Source of the DNA: Pseudomonadota bacterium
Lineage (GTDB): Bacteria; Pseudomonadota; Alphaproteobacteria; Rs-D84
Length of the DNA: 64,000 nt
Reading direction: 5' to 3'
Assembly (NCBI GenBank): GCA_023402015.1
Contig: JAEXCU010000001.1
Coordinates: 1-64,000 of the forward strand
This document shows positions 1-9,293 of the stretch, piece by piece (within the stretch, counting starts at the first letter, position 1; every line of letters starts with the position of its first letter). The position numbers and the translations under genes are program-made. The notes beneath the pieces are model-generated. The model did no database searches. It saw only the letters and a list, made by a program, of their open reading frames with translations, and was not told the DNA's origin.

Positions 1-1083
1 GTCGTGGACGGTCGCGCGGGCCTGACGGGCGAAGATTTGGATTGGGCACGTCTGGTGCGTCGCAAAACACGCGCGCCGGTATTGTTGTTGGTAAATAAAA
101 CAGAATCTGAAAAGCGCCTGACCAATGTTCACGATTTTTATAAATTGGGTTTTGGTGAACCTGTTCTGATTTCGGCCGAACATAAAAATGGATTTGATAA
201 AATTTACGAATTTGTTGATAAAATTGCCGGCACAGACACAACGGAAGCCACCGCACCTGCACAACAGGATGCAAAATTGAAAATTGCCGTCCTGGGCCAG
301 CCAAATGTTGGAAAATCAACATTTGTAAATCGTGTACTGGGGGAAAAACGTCAAATTGTCAAAGACGAACCCGGAATAACACGTGATACGGTAAAAATTC
401 CGACAAAATTTTATGGCCGCGATATTGTTTTAATGGACACCGCGGGCCTGCGACGCAAGGCCGGCGTCAAGGATGACGTGGAAACACTGTCTGCATTAAA
501 ATCATTGGATGCAATTGACAAAGCAGATGTTATTATTCTGATTGTGGACGCAACCAAAAACATTGAAAACCAGGCATTGGGAATTGCTTCGCGCGTTTAT
601 GATGCGGGCAAGATTTTGTGTGTTGCATTAAACAAATGGGATTTGGTGGAACCGGAATTACGCGATGAAAAATTGCTGAAATTAAAACACCAGTTTACCA
701 ATTCTTTTCACCAGATTATTAAACCGATGATTTTGGCAATATCTGCGGAAACCGGAATGGGCGTTCAGAATTTGTTTAAACGTATATATCAGCAGTGGGA
801 TATTTCCAACACATCTGCCCCAACCAGTTTGATTAACAGAATTTTGGAAAAATTAATGGCCCAGCGCCAGCCACCAATGTCGCGCCTGAAACGCCCAATG
901 AAGATAAAATTTGCGCGCCAGACGGGCCGGCATCCAATGCGCATTACGATAAATGTTGGCGGTGCGTCTGATCTCCCCGAATCATACACGCGTTATCTGC
1001 GTCGCGGTCTGGCAACCGCATTAAATTGGGAACACCTGCCTGTTGTAATTGAATATAAAAAAGAGGATAATCCATTTGATTGA
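1..1083 (+). CDS. der: GTPase Der (EngA), 5' truncated by window edge
   Basis: Essential tandem-GTPase that acts in late assembly of the 50S ribosomal subunit. The reading frame is open from base 1, so the true start lies outside the window; about 360 residues are visible. The end of the first G domain is present (VDGRAGLT, then NKTE). The second G domain follows a short linker, with a P-loop (GQPNVGKS, around visible residues 98-105), DTAGLRR as the G3 motif and NKWD as the G4 motif. The C-terminal KH-like domain is complete. Domain order and length match the family. A hairpin with a weak T-tract follows the stop codon. Confidence 0.95.
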   Translation, partial: VVDGRAGLTGEDLDWARLVRRKTRAPVLLLVNKTESEKRLTNVHDFYKLGFGEPVLISAEHKNGFDKIYEFVDKIAGTDTTEATAPAQQDAKLKIAVLGQPNVGKSTFVNRVLGEKRQIVKDEPGITRDTVKIPTKFYGRDIVLMDTAGLRRKAGVKDDVETLSALKSLDAIDKADVIILIVDATKNIENQALGIASRVYDAGKILCVALNKWDLVEPELRDEKLLKLKHQFTNSFHQIIKPMILAISAETGMGVQNLFKRIYQQWDISNTSAPTSLINRILEKLMAQRQPPMSRLKRPMKIKFARQTGRHPMRITINVGGASDLPESYTRYLRRGLATALNWEHLPVVIEYKKEDNPFD

Positions 1084-1134
1084 TAAAGGGTTATCAGTCT
1101 GTGGTTGTCGTGCTCTATCCACCAACCCGAACAA

Positions 1135-1170
1135 ACCGAACATGGCCCAACCCGTGTTCGGTTATTTTAT
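1135..1170 (+). terminator. Possible terminator after der
   Basis: Inverted repeat ACCGAACA (1135-1142) and TGTTCGGT (1155-1162) with a 12-nt loop, followed by TATTTTATTT. The T-tract is interrupted, so this is a moderate call. Confidence 0.5.
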
Positions 1171-1172
1171 TT

Positions 1173-1204
1173 GTAAAAAAAACCGGCGAATAAAATTCGC
1201 CGGT
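1173..1204 (-). terminator. Intrinsic terminator of infB
   Basis: Nine-base stem ACCGGCGAA (1182-1190) with TTCGCCGGT (1196-1204). On the minus strand it is followed by a run of T (complement of 1173-1180). It lies directly downstream of the infB stop codon. Confidence 0.8.
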
Positions 1205-1220
1205 ATTTATTTTGCAATTT

Positions 1221-3623
1221 TTACAATTGCGCGCGTACTTCCTGCACTTCATAGCATTCAACGCGGTCGCCTTCTTTCAGGTCATTGTATTTATCAAACG
1301 ACATACCGAATTCCACACCGGCGCCGGATACTTCCTTGACCTCGTTCTTTTCACGACGCAATTCGCCAATTTTGCCGTCATATACAACAACGTTGTTGCG
1401 CAACAGGCGGACAAATGCGTCTTTTTTGATAACGCCTTCGCTGATGCGGCAACCGGCAACGCGAACCCCTTTGCCAACGGTAAACAGTGCGATAACGTCT
1501 GCGTACCCAATAAATGTTTCGCGACGTTCAGGCGCCAATTTACCAGACAATATTTCTTTGATTTCGTCGGTAATGCGATAAACAACACTGTGATAGCGAA
1601 TATCCACCCCACCACTGCGCGCCATATCGCGAACGGCCGCATCGGCGCGTACATTAAACGCAATGATAACCGCGTTGGATGCCGTGGCCAGACGAATGTC
1701 GCCTTCGGTAATTTGACCAACACCGGCCGACAGAATTTCAACCGTCGCCTTGTCAGTATTAATATCTTTTAACATATCGCTGATGGCCTCTACACTGCCC
1801 TGGACATCGGCGCGTAAAATAATCGGCAAAACCAATTTTTTGTTGTCATCGCGTTTGGCGAACAATTCTTCCAACGAAGAACGCTTTATCGCATTCGCCT
1901 TGTCCTTGGCCTTTTGCACACGATATGCGGCCACTTCGCGTGTTTGCGCTTCGTTTTCCATAACGTGCAATTCGTCGCCGGCCGCCGGAACAGAATCCAA
2001 TCCCAAAACAATTGCGGGTTGGCCCGGTTTTACAGATTTAACACGTTCACCCGCGGAATTAATCAGTCCGCGCACACGTCCAAATGTTTCACCAACAACG
2101 AACACATCGCCGATTTTCAATGTTCCTTGGCGCATCAGAACGGTGGCAACTGCGCCCAGACCACGTTCCATTTTTGCCTCTACAACATATGCAACGGCGG
2201 GGATATCGGGGTCGGCCTTTAAATCCATTAAATCGGCCTGTAATAAAATGGCCTCTTCCAATTTATCCAGGTTAATATGTTTTGTGGCGGAAATTTCAAC
2301 ACATTGAATATCGCCACCCATATCTTCTACCTGAACTTCCTGTTGCAACAGGTCTGTTTTTACCCGTGTTGGATTTGCCTCGGGCAAATCAATTTTATTA
2401 ATTGCAACAATGAACGGTACGTTTGCCGCGCGGATGTGATTAATCGCTTCGATGGTCTGGGGCATAATGGAATCATTTGCCGCAACAACCAATACAACGA
2501 TGTCTGCCATTTGTGCACCACGTGCGCGCATCGCGGTAAATGTTTCATGTCCCGGTGTATCCAAGAATGTTATCATCGGACCGGATTTTGTTTTAACTTC
2601 GTACGCAGAAACATGCTGGGTAATACCGCCGGCCTCGCCCGCGGCAACATTTGCATTGCGGAACGCATCCAACAGTGATGTTTTACCATGGTCAACGTGT
2701 CCCACAACCGTAACAACGGGTGCACGGGGTTTCATGTTTTCCGGGTTTGGTTGAACATTCAATAAATCGGCGAAAGGTTGCACAACAACACGCTTGACCG
2801 TTGCACCAAATTCAGTGGCAATCAATTCCGCGGTATCTGCATCAATTGATTGGTTTTGGGACGCCATCATCCCCATTTCCATCAGTTTTTTGATAACATT
2901 GCCAACCTTTTCCGCCATTGCCGCGGCCAAATCTTTGACCGTAATGGTATCACCCAAGACAACTTCGTGGGCGACCTTTTGCGGGGCATTGAACATTGCA
3001 CGCGCTTTTTCGCGGAAACGTTTTAACGATGCCTCAGACCGGCGGCGATTTGCACCACGCAATGCAATTTCTTCTTCGTCATCACCACCGATAACAATGT
3101 CATGCAGGGAAATTTTTCCCGCCTTTTTAAATTCTTTTTTACCGCCCAAACGCGATGGACGTGCGTCATCTTCTTCGCGGGCCGTTTTGGCACGTGGTGC
3201 GGACGTGGTTGCGGTTGAATTAAACGCCTTGGGGCCCGATTGAACAGCGGTCGTTTTCACCTTTTCATCCGGTTGCGACACCTCGTTTGTGGCGGCGGCA
3301 TTTTCACGGGCGGCCAATTGTTCCTTGACCTGTTCGTATTCACGTGATTCCCGGGCAATTTCCGCTTCGCGTGCGGCATTGGCGGCGGCTTCTTCGGCGG
3401 CGCGCTGTTTGCGTTCTTCTTCGCGTGCGCGGGCCGCTTCCAGAACGGCGCGCAACTTTTCATCCGCTGCGTTTCGTGCCGGCGACGGTGTTTTTGGTTC
3501 ATCGCGCAGTTCACGCGTTCCCGGCGCAATAACACGACGACGGCGTTCAACGAACACCGCATCGCCTTTCTTGCTTTGCACCGCATCAATTGTTACAGAT
3601 TTTCCAAGTGTCAATGTTGCCAT
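1221..3623 (-). CDS. infB: Translation initiation factor IF-2
   Basis: GTPase that brings initiator tRNA to the 30S subunit and promotes subunit joining. The protein is 800 residues. A long charged N-terminal region (about 50-200, rich in Ala/Glu/Arg, probably coiled) precedes the G domain, whose P-loop GHVDHGKTS is at 308-316 with DTPGHE and NKID downstream. The C-terminal beta-barrel and C2 domains follow. The ATG at 3623 is preceded by AAAGG. It is downstream of nusA in the usual order, but ylxR, normally between them, is missing and rbfA does not follow. A strong hairpin fills the 54-bp gap to nusA. Confidence 0.97.
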   Translation of the reverse strand: MATLTLGKSVTIDAVQSKKGDAVFVERRRRVIAPGTRELRDEPKTPSPARNAADEKLRAVLEAARAREEERKQRAAEEAAANAAREAEIARESREYEQVKEQLAARENAAATNEVSQPDEKVKTTAVQSGPKAFNSTATTSAPRAKTAREEDDARPSRLGGKKEFKKAGKISLHDIVIGGDDEEEIALRGANRRRSEASLKRFREKARAMFNAPQKVAHEVVLGDTITVKDLAAAMAEKVGNVIKKLMEMGMMASQNQSIDADTAELIATEFGATVKRVVVQPFADLLNVQPNPENMKPRAPVVTVVGHVDHGKTSLLDAFRNANVAAGEAGGITQHVSAYEVKTKSGPMITFLDTPGHETFTAMRARGAQMADIVVLVVAANDSIMPQTIEAINHIRAANVPFIVAINKIDLPEANPTRVKTDLLQQEVQVEDMGGDIQCVEISATKHINLDKLEEAILLQADLMDLKADPDIPAVAYVVEAKMERGLGAVATVLMRQGTLKIGDVFVVGETFGRVRGLINSAGERVKSVKPGQPAIVLGLDSVPAAGDELHVMENEAQTREVAAYRVQKAKDKANAIKRSSLEELFAKRDDNKKLVLPIILRADVQGSVEAISDMLKDINTDKATVEILSAGVGQITEGDIRLATASNAVIIAFNVRADAAVRDMARSGGVDIRYHSVVYRITDEIKEILSGKLAPERRETFIGYADVIALFTVGKGVRVAGCRISEGVIKKDAFVRLLRNNVVVYDGKIGELRREKNEVKEVSGAGVEFGMSFDKYNDLKEGDRVECYEVQEVRAQL

Positions 3624-3639
3624 AATTCAACCTTTGTTT

Positions 3640-3665
3640 GACCGGACGTCAGGTTCCGTCCGGTC
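3640..3665 (-). other. Hairpin in the nusA-infB gap
   Basis: Perfect 9-bp stem GACCGGACG/CGTCCGGTC with an 8-nt loop. There is no T-tract on either strand, so it looks like an RNA-processing or stability element in the nusA-infB transcript rather than a terminator. Confidence 0.6.
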
Positions 3666-3677
3666 CGTCATCACCAA

Positions 3678-5216
3678 TTATTCTTCGTCCTGTTGGATGC
3701 CATAGGCCAATTCGCGTGCCTTCATAATTACGCGACCGGCCAAGCGTGGCGACATTGTGTCTTCGCCCAGAATTTCAATCAGTTCATCTGACGCCAAATC
3801 CGCCAAATCTTCCAACGATTTAATTCCCGCATTACCCAATTTCATAATAATCGGCCGTTTGATGAAATCAAAATTCAGCAAATCATCCGACATGCCCAAT
3901 TTATGACCTTCATCTTTATAGTCCTGTTCAATTTTTACCAAATACGCCTTGGCACGATTTTGCAATTCAGTTGCCAATTCTGCATTAAATCCTTCGATGC
4001 TTTCCAGTTCTGCCAAATCAACAAACGCGATTTCTTCTATGGTGCGGAAACCCTCGGTTATCAGCAGGTGCGCAATCATTTCATCAACGTCCAGACCGCG
4101 GATAAACAATTCTGTTTTTTCTTTGAATTCTTTGGCACGACGTTCCTGTTCGGTTTGTTCGTTCATAACGTCGATGTTCCATCCGGTCAATTGTGATGCC
4201 AGACGAACATTCTGACCACGACGCCCAATTGCCAGCGATTGCTGGTCTTCGTTCACAACAACGGCCGCACTGCGTGTGTCTTCGTCAACGATAATTTTTG
4301 CGACCTTGGCCGGTTGCATTGCATTAACGATAAACACGGCCGGATCTTCGGAATACAAAATAACGTCAATTTTTTCACCATGGCATTCGTTGATAACCGG
4401 CTGAATACGTGTTCCTTTGATACCAACGGTCATACCGACGGCGTCAATGGACGGATCCTGGGTTTCAACCGCAATTTTGGCGTGGCTGCCCGGGGCACGT
4501 GCAACAGATTTGATTTTAATAATGCCTTCATAAATTTCCGGAACTTCCTGGACAAACAATTTTTCCATAAATAACGGATGTGTACGAGTCAAGAAAATCT
4601 GTGGTCCGGTATTGCTGCGCGCGACATCCATAATTAATGCGCGTACGCGGTCGCCCACCGCCAGACGTTCACCCGGAATCAGTTCTGTGCCCTTGATATA
4701 ACCTTCGGCTTTGCCATTGATATCAACAAAAACGTTGCCGAATTCAATACGTTTTACAACACCGGATACAATGTCGCCAATATTGTCTTTGAATTCTTCG
4801 TACTGACGGCCCTTTTCCGCGTCGCGTACACGTGCGGTCATAATTTGTTTTGCCGTTTGAAATGCCATGCGGCCAAATTCAGGTTCCGGCAAAGGATCGG
4901 CCACCGTATCACCGACATTTGGATTTTTGGCATACTTTTTTGCCGCATCCACGGTCAACATAGTATTTGCATCGTATTCTTCGCCAACAGATTCCGGTGA
5001 TGCGATAACAGTAAACAAACGTTTAACATAAATGGCGCCGTTTTTACGATCAATATCGGCAACAATGTTAAATTCTTCGCCATATTTATGTTTTGCGATT
5101 TTGGCAATTGCGGCTTCTAGTGATTCAATAACGATTTCACGGTCAATCTGCTTTTCCTGGGCCAAAGAATCAATCGCCAACAGCAAATCCTGACGGGGCA
5201 TAGAAACAAAAGACAT
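3678..5216 (-). CDS. nusA: Transcription termination/antitermination factor NusA
   Basis: RNA polymerase-binding factor for pausing, termination and antitermination. The 512-residue protein has the NusA N-terminal domain, an S1 domain (about 130-200) and two KH domains (about 225-345, with the VNEDQQSLAIGRRGQN segment). Two C-terminal helix-hairpin-helix repeats (about 365-505) also match family architecture. The start at 5216 has a strong Shine-Dalgarno, AAGGAGAAA. It heads a two-gene operon with infB. rimP, which precedes nusA in nearly all proteobacteria, is not here: upstream is a leader and a divergent lptF/G gene. Confidence 0.97.
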   Translation of the reverse strand: MSFVSMPRQDLLLAIDSLAQEKQIDREIVIESLEAAIAKIAKHKYGEEFNIVADIDRKNGAIYVKRLFTVIASPESVGEEYDANTMLTVDAAKKYAKNPNVGDTVADPLPEPEFGRMAFQTAKQIMTARVRDAEKGRQYEEFKDNIGDIVSGVVKRIEFGNVFVDINGKAEGYIKGTELIPGERLAVGDRVRALIMDVARSNTGPQIFLTRTHPLFMEKLFVQEVPEIYEGIIKIKSVARAPGSHAKIAVETQDPSIDAVGMTVGIKGTRIQPVINECHGEKIDVILYSEDPAVFIVNAMQPAKVAKIIVDEDTRSAAVVVNEDQQSLAIGRRGQNVRLASQLTGWNIDVMNEQTEQERRAKEFKEKTELFIRGLDVDEMIAHLLITEGFRTIEEIAFVDLAELESIEGFNAELATELQNRAKAYLVKIEQDYKDEGHKLGMSDDLLNFDFIKRPIIMKLGNAGIKSLEDLADLASDELIEILGEDTMSPRLAGRVIMKARELAYGIQQDEE

Positions 5217-5254
5217 TTGGTTTCTCCTTGTTTTATTTCATGTCTTTATTGAAA

Positions 5255-5279
5255 GAGCGGGGTTTTTACAACCCCGCTC
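5255..5279 (-). promoter_or_regulatory. Leader hairpin of the nusA-infB operon
   Basis: Perfect 10-bp stem GAGCGGGGTT/AACCCCGCTC with a 5-nt loop, in the predicted nusA 5' leader about 40 nt before the start codon. Only TTTC follows on the minus strand, so it is terminator-like but weak. It could serve autoregulation by NusA, which is inference. Confidence 0.55.
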
Positions 5280-5305
5280 CTAAAAACTTTTTAAGAACAC
5301 AGTTA

Positions 5306-5333
5306 TTATTACGTCCGAATCGCACAAATGCAA
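5306..5333 (-). promoter_or_regulatory. Predicted nusA promoter
   Basis: Minus-strand TTGCAT (5328-5333), 16-bp spacer, TAATAA (5306-5311). This predicts transcription start near 5299 and an approximately 84-nt leader that includes the hairpin at 5255-5279. Confidence 0.5.
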
Positions 5334-5353
5334 GGGAAAAACAACATTATTAT

Positions 5354-5390
5354 TTGACGGTGGGACTTTTGGGCTTTATACTGCGAATTA
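5354..5390 (+). promoter_or_regulatory. Promoter giving a leaderless lptF/G mRNA
   Basis: TTGACG (5354-5359), 17-bp spacer, TATACT (5377-5382), then exactly 7 nt before the ATG at 5390. The predicted start site coincides with the start codon, and no Shine-Dalgarno is present. Confidence 0.7.
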
Positions 5391-6448
5391 TGAAAATACT
5401 AGGCAAGTACTTTACACGACAGTTGGTCGTTATTTTTATCATGCTGCTGTTGGTCTTAACTGGGCTGGCATGGATGGTACAAATAATGTCAATGATGAAG
5501 TTTTTGCTGAATTATGGCATAGAATTCACCAGTTTTCTGGGGTTGACCGTTTTAATGGTGCCGTTCATCGTTTCTATTATTGTTCCGTTTGTAAGTTTTA
5601 TTGCCGTCATTTTTGTTTACAATAAACTTATCAGTGATAATGAAATAACCGTAATGGCGGCGTCGGGCCTGTCGCCGGCGCAAATTGCGCGGCCGGCAAT
5701 ATGGTTGGCCATTGTAATAACATTGGTGCATTTGGGTCTGAATTTATGGATTGTTCCGATTTCCCAGGCAAAATTTTACGATACACAATGGAATTTGCGG
5801 TATGGCCTGGCCCATATGAAATTACAGGAATCGGCGTTTACGGAATTGGCCGATGGTTTGGTTGTTTATGTGGACAAGGCATCTGGTCATGACCTGTCCC
5901 AGGTAATGTTATCAGACATGCGCGACAAACAGGCACCATTAACCATTTTTGCCGAAAAAGGTAAATTGGTTGCAACCACACGTGGATTGTCAATCGTTAT
6001 GTCAAACGGTTCATTACAGGCCAAAGGCGACGGAATAACCACCGGCACATTTGCCAGTTTTGATATGGATTTAAATGTTGCAGACAAAGGCGGCGAATCC
6101 GTGTTCAAGGTACGCCGCATACCCACACACACATTATTAAAAACGGTTTTGGATTCACCCACGGCCAAGCAACATAAAATGGTTCTGTCAGAATTATCCA
6201 CACGCTTTCTGGGACCGATTATGAATTTGATTTTGGCATTGCTGTGCGCAATAATATTATTACGCACATCGTTGTTGCGCAGACGCGCCAGTTTTGCCCC
6301 CGCATTGGCGGTTGGTGCAATGGCGGCCGTAATGGCATTGTTTATGTCTGCATCCAACATGGTGGCCTGTTTAACAGATGTCGGTTTATTGGCGTTGGGA
6401 CAAATCGTTGTTTTAATTTCATTGTTGTTTATACTGTATAAGAAATGA
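5390..6448 (+). CDS. LPS export permease, LptF/LptG family
   Basis: Inner-membrane permease of the LptB2FGC transporter that extracts lipopolysaccharide for export. Its 352 residues start at MKILGKYF, with paired N-terminal membrane helices, a periplasmic beta-jellyroll (about 130-255) and three C-terminal helices, the YjgP/YjgQ pattern. An upstream in-frame start would add a non-family tail, and the promoter places transcription start at this ATG. Only one of the usual lptF/lptG pair is present. Its position immediately before lptD is the usual place of lptG. The stop overlaps the lptD start (ATGA). Confidence 0.9.
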   Translation: MKILGKYFTRQLVVIFIMLLLVLTGLAWMVQIMSMMKFLLNYGIEFTSFLGLTVLMVPFIVSIIVPFVSFIAVIFVYNKLISDNEITVMAASGLSPAQIARPAIWLAIVITLVHLGLNLWIVPISQAKFYDTQWNLRYGLAHMKLQESAFTELADGLVVYVDKASGHDLSQVMLSDMRDKQAPLTIFAEKGKLVATTRGLSIVMSNGSLQAKGDGITTGTFASFDMDLNVADKGGESVFKVRRIPTHTLLKTVLDSPTAKQHKMVLSELSTRFLGPIMNLILALLCAIILLRTSLLRRRASFAPALAVGAMAAVMALFMSASNMVACLTDVGLLALGQIVVLISLLFILYKK

Positions 6449-8457
6449 AAAAATTATGTCCGTTTTTTGTATCCTGGATAATGTCAGCCGCCGCAATCGC
6501 GGCCCCAATTGACATAGACGCACCAAAAACAATAACGGCAAAAAAGATTGAATACGATTTAAAATCTGAAACCATAAAAACAGTTGGTGATACAGAAATT
6601 GTAAATTCATCGGGCCAGCGCATGACCCTGACAGATTCGTACCTATCAAAAACCGGCGACAGTTTGTCTGGGGATGACATAAAAATTTGGCTGGGCCAAC
6701 ATGTTTATATTCAATCTGATAATATTATACGCGAAGGCGACGAAACCATTGCCAAAAAGGCAATTTTTACCGCATGCGATAATTGCGATGCCTTTGGCGA
6801 GGCCTGGACCATTTCCACATCAAAAATTGTTCACGATATGAAAACGCGCATGCTGCGTTTTTATAATCCTGTGCTGTGGACATATGATATTCCGGTGTTT
6901 TGGTTGCCTTTCTTTGAAATGCCAGATCCGGGAATTAAACACAAAACCGGTTTGTTAATGCCAGATTTTGCATCAACAAATAATATGGGAACCCAAATAA
7001 ATATCCCGTTATATGTGTCTATTTCTGATACGCATGATTTGACATTTACCCTGTCGTATTTAACCCAGGAAAATCCCCTGTTTCAATTGGAACACCGATT
7101 AAACCTGGCGCATTCGGAATACAGAACAACTGGGTCTTTTACCCATAATCGGGCGGGCGAAAATCGTTGGCACATATTTAACAACGATGTAATTGAATTG
7201 GGCGAATATGCGCGCGCAACCGTGTATTTGGAACGCGCATCAGATAAAACATATTTGCAGAAATACGGTTTTTACGGGGACCAACCATATTTGGATTCAG
7301 GCGCCACGATTGAATTGTTCGGACAATCGGGGTACATCATGGCCGATGCCCATATATTCCAAGAACTGCGCAGCACGACCGGTTTTTATTCCACGCCATC
7401 TGGAAACATATTGCCCCAGATACGTGGTATTTATCAGACCGCACCATTTTTCCACGAAACATATGCAACATTTATCACAGACATATTGGGAATATCCGGT
7501 TCATCCACCGCATCCCAACGTGTAATTGGCGACGCACGTATTACATCGCCGTGGACACTGTGGGGTGGCAACAGAATAACGGCCAGTCTGTCCGCACGAT
7601 ACGACGTGTATAATTTTGATAATACGGAAATGATAAATGGTGAAAACTTTTCCGGATTAAAAAGCCGTTTTCTGCCCAGTGGATATCTGGAATGGGGATT
7701 GCCATTAATGCGCCCCAGCGATTCTTGGACCCAGGTAATTGAACCACGTGCGCGTTTAACATTAATGCGCCATATGAACAACGACCAATTCACACTGAAT
7801 AACGATTCTGCTGGTGCATTTTTATCTGATTCAACATTATTTTCAGACAATCGGTTTGCTGGGTTGGATTTATGGGAAAACGGAACATACGCAGATTACG
7901 GTGTACGGTGGGCGGCATTTAATGATGATGGACGCTTTTTTGAAATGTTCCTGGGGCAAACATACGATTTCCAGGACCGCGCATCCACCGACCCCAACAG
8001 CGGATTTCACGACGGTGCATCTGACTATGTCGGCCGCATAGAATTTAACAATAATAAATGGATAAATGTTTCATCGCGGTTCCGCCTGTCGCAAACAGAT
8101 TTATCACTGCGACACATGGAAACATCGGCCATTATCGGCACATCCAGAAATTACATAGACATCGGCCACATCTGGTCCCAACAATTTATTGACGCATTCA
8201 CAATGGCCGACGATATAAATGAAATGACGGCTGGGTTTGGTATCCAATTGACTAACCGTTGGTCGGTGCGTTTTAATGCGATATACAATATGACCTATGG
8301 CCAGTTTCAACGACATACCGGTGGATTGTTTTACAATCATCCGTGCTATTATTTGTCGGTTGAATACCGCCGCGACAATGCAATCAAGGAAGACTATGTC
8401 GGAACCACAACGTTCCAGTTCCGCTTTGGGATGAGCATTGATGGTCAACGCTATTAA
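6445..8457 (+). CDS. lptD: LPS assembly outer membrane protein LptD
   Basis: Outer-membrane beta-barrel that inserts lipopolysaccharide into the outer leaflet with LptE. The 670-residue protein has a signal peptide (about 1-20, ending near AIAAP), an N-terminal OstA/LptA-like jellyroll (about 25-130) with two Cys in CDNCDAF, and a large barrel rich in alternating aromatic strands. It is shorter than the E. coli protein (about 780). The start overlaps the upstream permease by 4 bp, so translation is probably coupled. The next gene encodes a SurA-like chaperone, which fits LptD assembly. Confidence 0.93.
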   Translation: MKKLCPFFVSWIMSAAAIAAPIDIDAPKTITAKKIEYDLKSETIKTVGDTEIVNSSGQRMTLTDSYLSKTGDSLSGDDIKIWLGQHVYIQSDNIIREGDETIAKKAIFTACDNCDAFGEAWTISTSKIVHDMKTRMLRFYNPVLWTYDIPVFWLPFFEMPDPGIKHKTGLLMPDFASTNNMGTQINIPLYVSISDTHDLTFTLSYLTQENPLFQLEHRLNLAHSEYRTTGSFTHNRAGENRWHIFNNDVIELGEYARATVYLERASDKTYLQKYGFYGDQPYLDSGATIELFGQSGYIMADAHIFQELRSTTGFYSTPSGNILPQIRGIYQTAPFFHETYATFITDILGISGSSTASQRVIGDARITSPWTLWGGNRITASLSARYDVYNFDNTEMINGENFSGLKSRFLPSGYLEWGLPLMRPSDSWTQVIEPRARLTLMRHMNNDQFTLNNDSAGAFLSDSTLFSDNRFAGLDLWENGTYADYGVRWAAFNDDGRFFEMFLGQTYDFQDRASTDPNSGFHDGASDYVGRIEFNNNKWINVSSRFRLSQTDLSLRHMETSAIIGTSRNYIDIGHIWSQQFIDAFTMADDINEMTAGFGIQLTNRWSVRFNAIYNMTYGQFQRHTGGLFYNHPCYYLSVEYRRDNAIKEDYVGTTTFQFRFGMSIDGQRY

Positions 8458-8468
8458 AGGAAGGAATA

Positions 8469-9293
8469 ATGAAAAAATTTAATTTGTTTGCAGTTGCTTG
8501 CACAATTTTGGCAATGCCTGCATTTGGGGCGACGGTGGTTGCGTCCATTAATGGAACGCCAATTACCGACACGGACATAACCGCCCGGACAAAATTAATG
8601 GCACGCCAGGGAAACACCGCCACAGACAATCGGCGCCAGGCATTACAGAATATTATCGATGACAACATAAAACTGACATATGCGGGAAACTTTAATGCCG
8701 TGCCAGATGACGATGTTGTGGAAAAAGAATTGAAAAAAATGAATCTGGACGATTTATCCGCCACGGAACGCGAAATGGCACGCATTGCAACCAAGGCCGA
8801 TATCGCATGGCAAATTGTCGTCGCCCGTACGGTTTTGCCAATGGTTGATGTGTCTGCGGACGAAATTGCGGCTGAACGTGTGGCAATCGCCCGTGAAAAC
8901 GGTTTACCGATTGAAATGACAATTATACGTCTGATTGATATTCCATCTGACGTGGCATCAAAACTGACCAAACCACGCGATTGCGACGACGCAATGAAAA
9001 TGGCAGAAAACCTGGGTGGTGCCCCCCAGAAATTTACCGCAGTTCAGTATGAATTGTCCGCAGATATTCGCAATCGGGTTGCAAACCTGCCAAAATTGAC
9101 ATGGTCGCCAGTGGTGGATGATTCTGTTTTATTGGTATGCAGCACGAAAAAAACGGCTGAATACGGAAAATTGGACGACATTATCAAACAAAACACGCTA
9201 TATAAACAGGCACTGTTTATTGCGGACCAACAATTAAAGCAATTACGCCGCAAGGCCGTCATTGTCATTAACGACGACAGATACAAATTATGA
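8469..9293 (+). CDS. SurA-like periplasmic chaperone
   Basis: Predicted periplasmic chaperone for outer-membrane proteins. It has a signal peptide (about 1-20, MPAFGA), then the SurA N-terminal pattern (VASINGTPITDTDI, then NIIDDNIKLTYA). The gene follows lptD with an AAGGAAGG-type Shine-Dalgarno. At 274 residues it is much shorter than E. coli SurA (428), and I see no convincing parvulin PPIase domain, so it probably works as a chaperone only. The stop overlaps the rlmN start by 4 bp. Order lptD-surA is the usual one; pdxA and rsmA, often next, are absent. Confidence 0.75.
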   Translation: MKKFNLFAVACTILAMPAFGATVVASINGTPITDTDITARTKLMARQGNTATDNRRQALQNIIDDNIKLTYAGNFNAVPDDDVVEKELKKMNLDDLSATEREMARIATKADIAWQIVVARTVLPMVDVSADEIAAERVAIARENGLPIEMTIIRLIDIPSDVASKLTKPRDCDDAMKMAENLGGAPQKFTAVQYELSADIRNRVANLPKLTWSPVVDDSVLLVCSTKKTAEYGKLDDIIKQNTLYKQALFIADQQLKQLRRKAVIVINDDRYKL

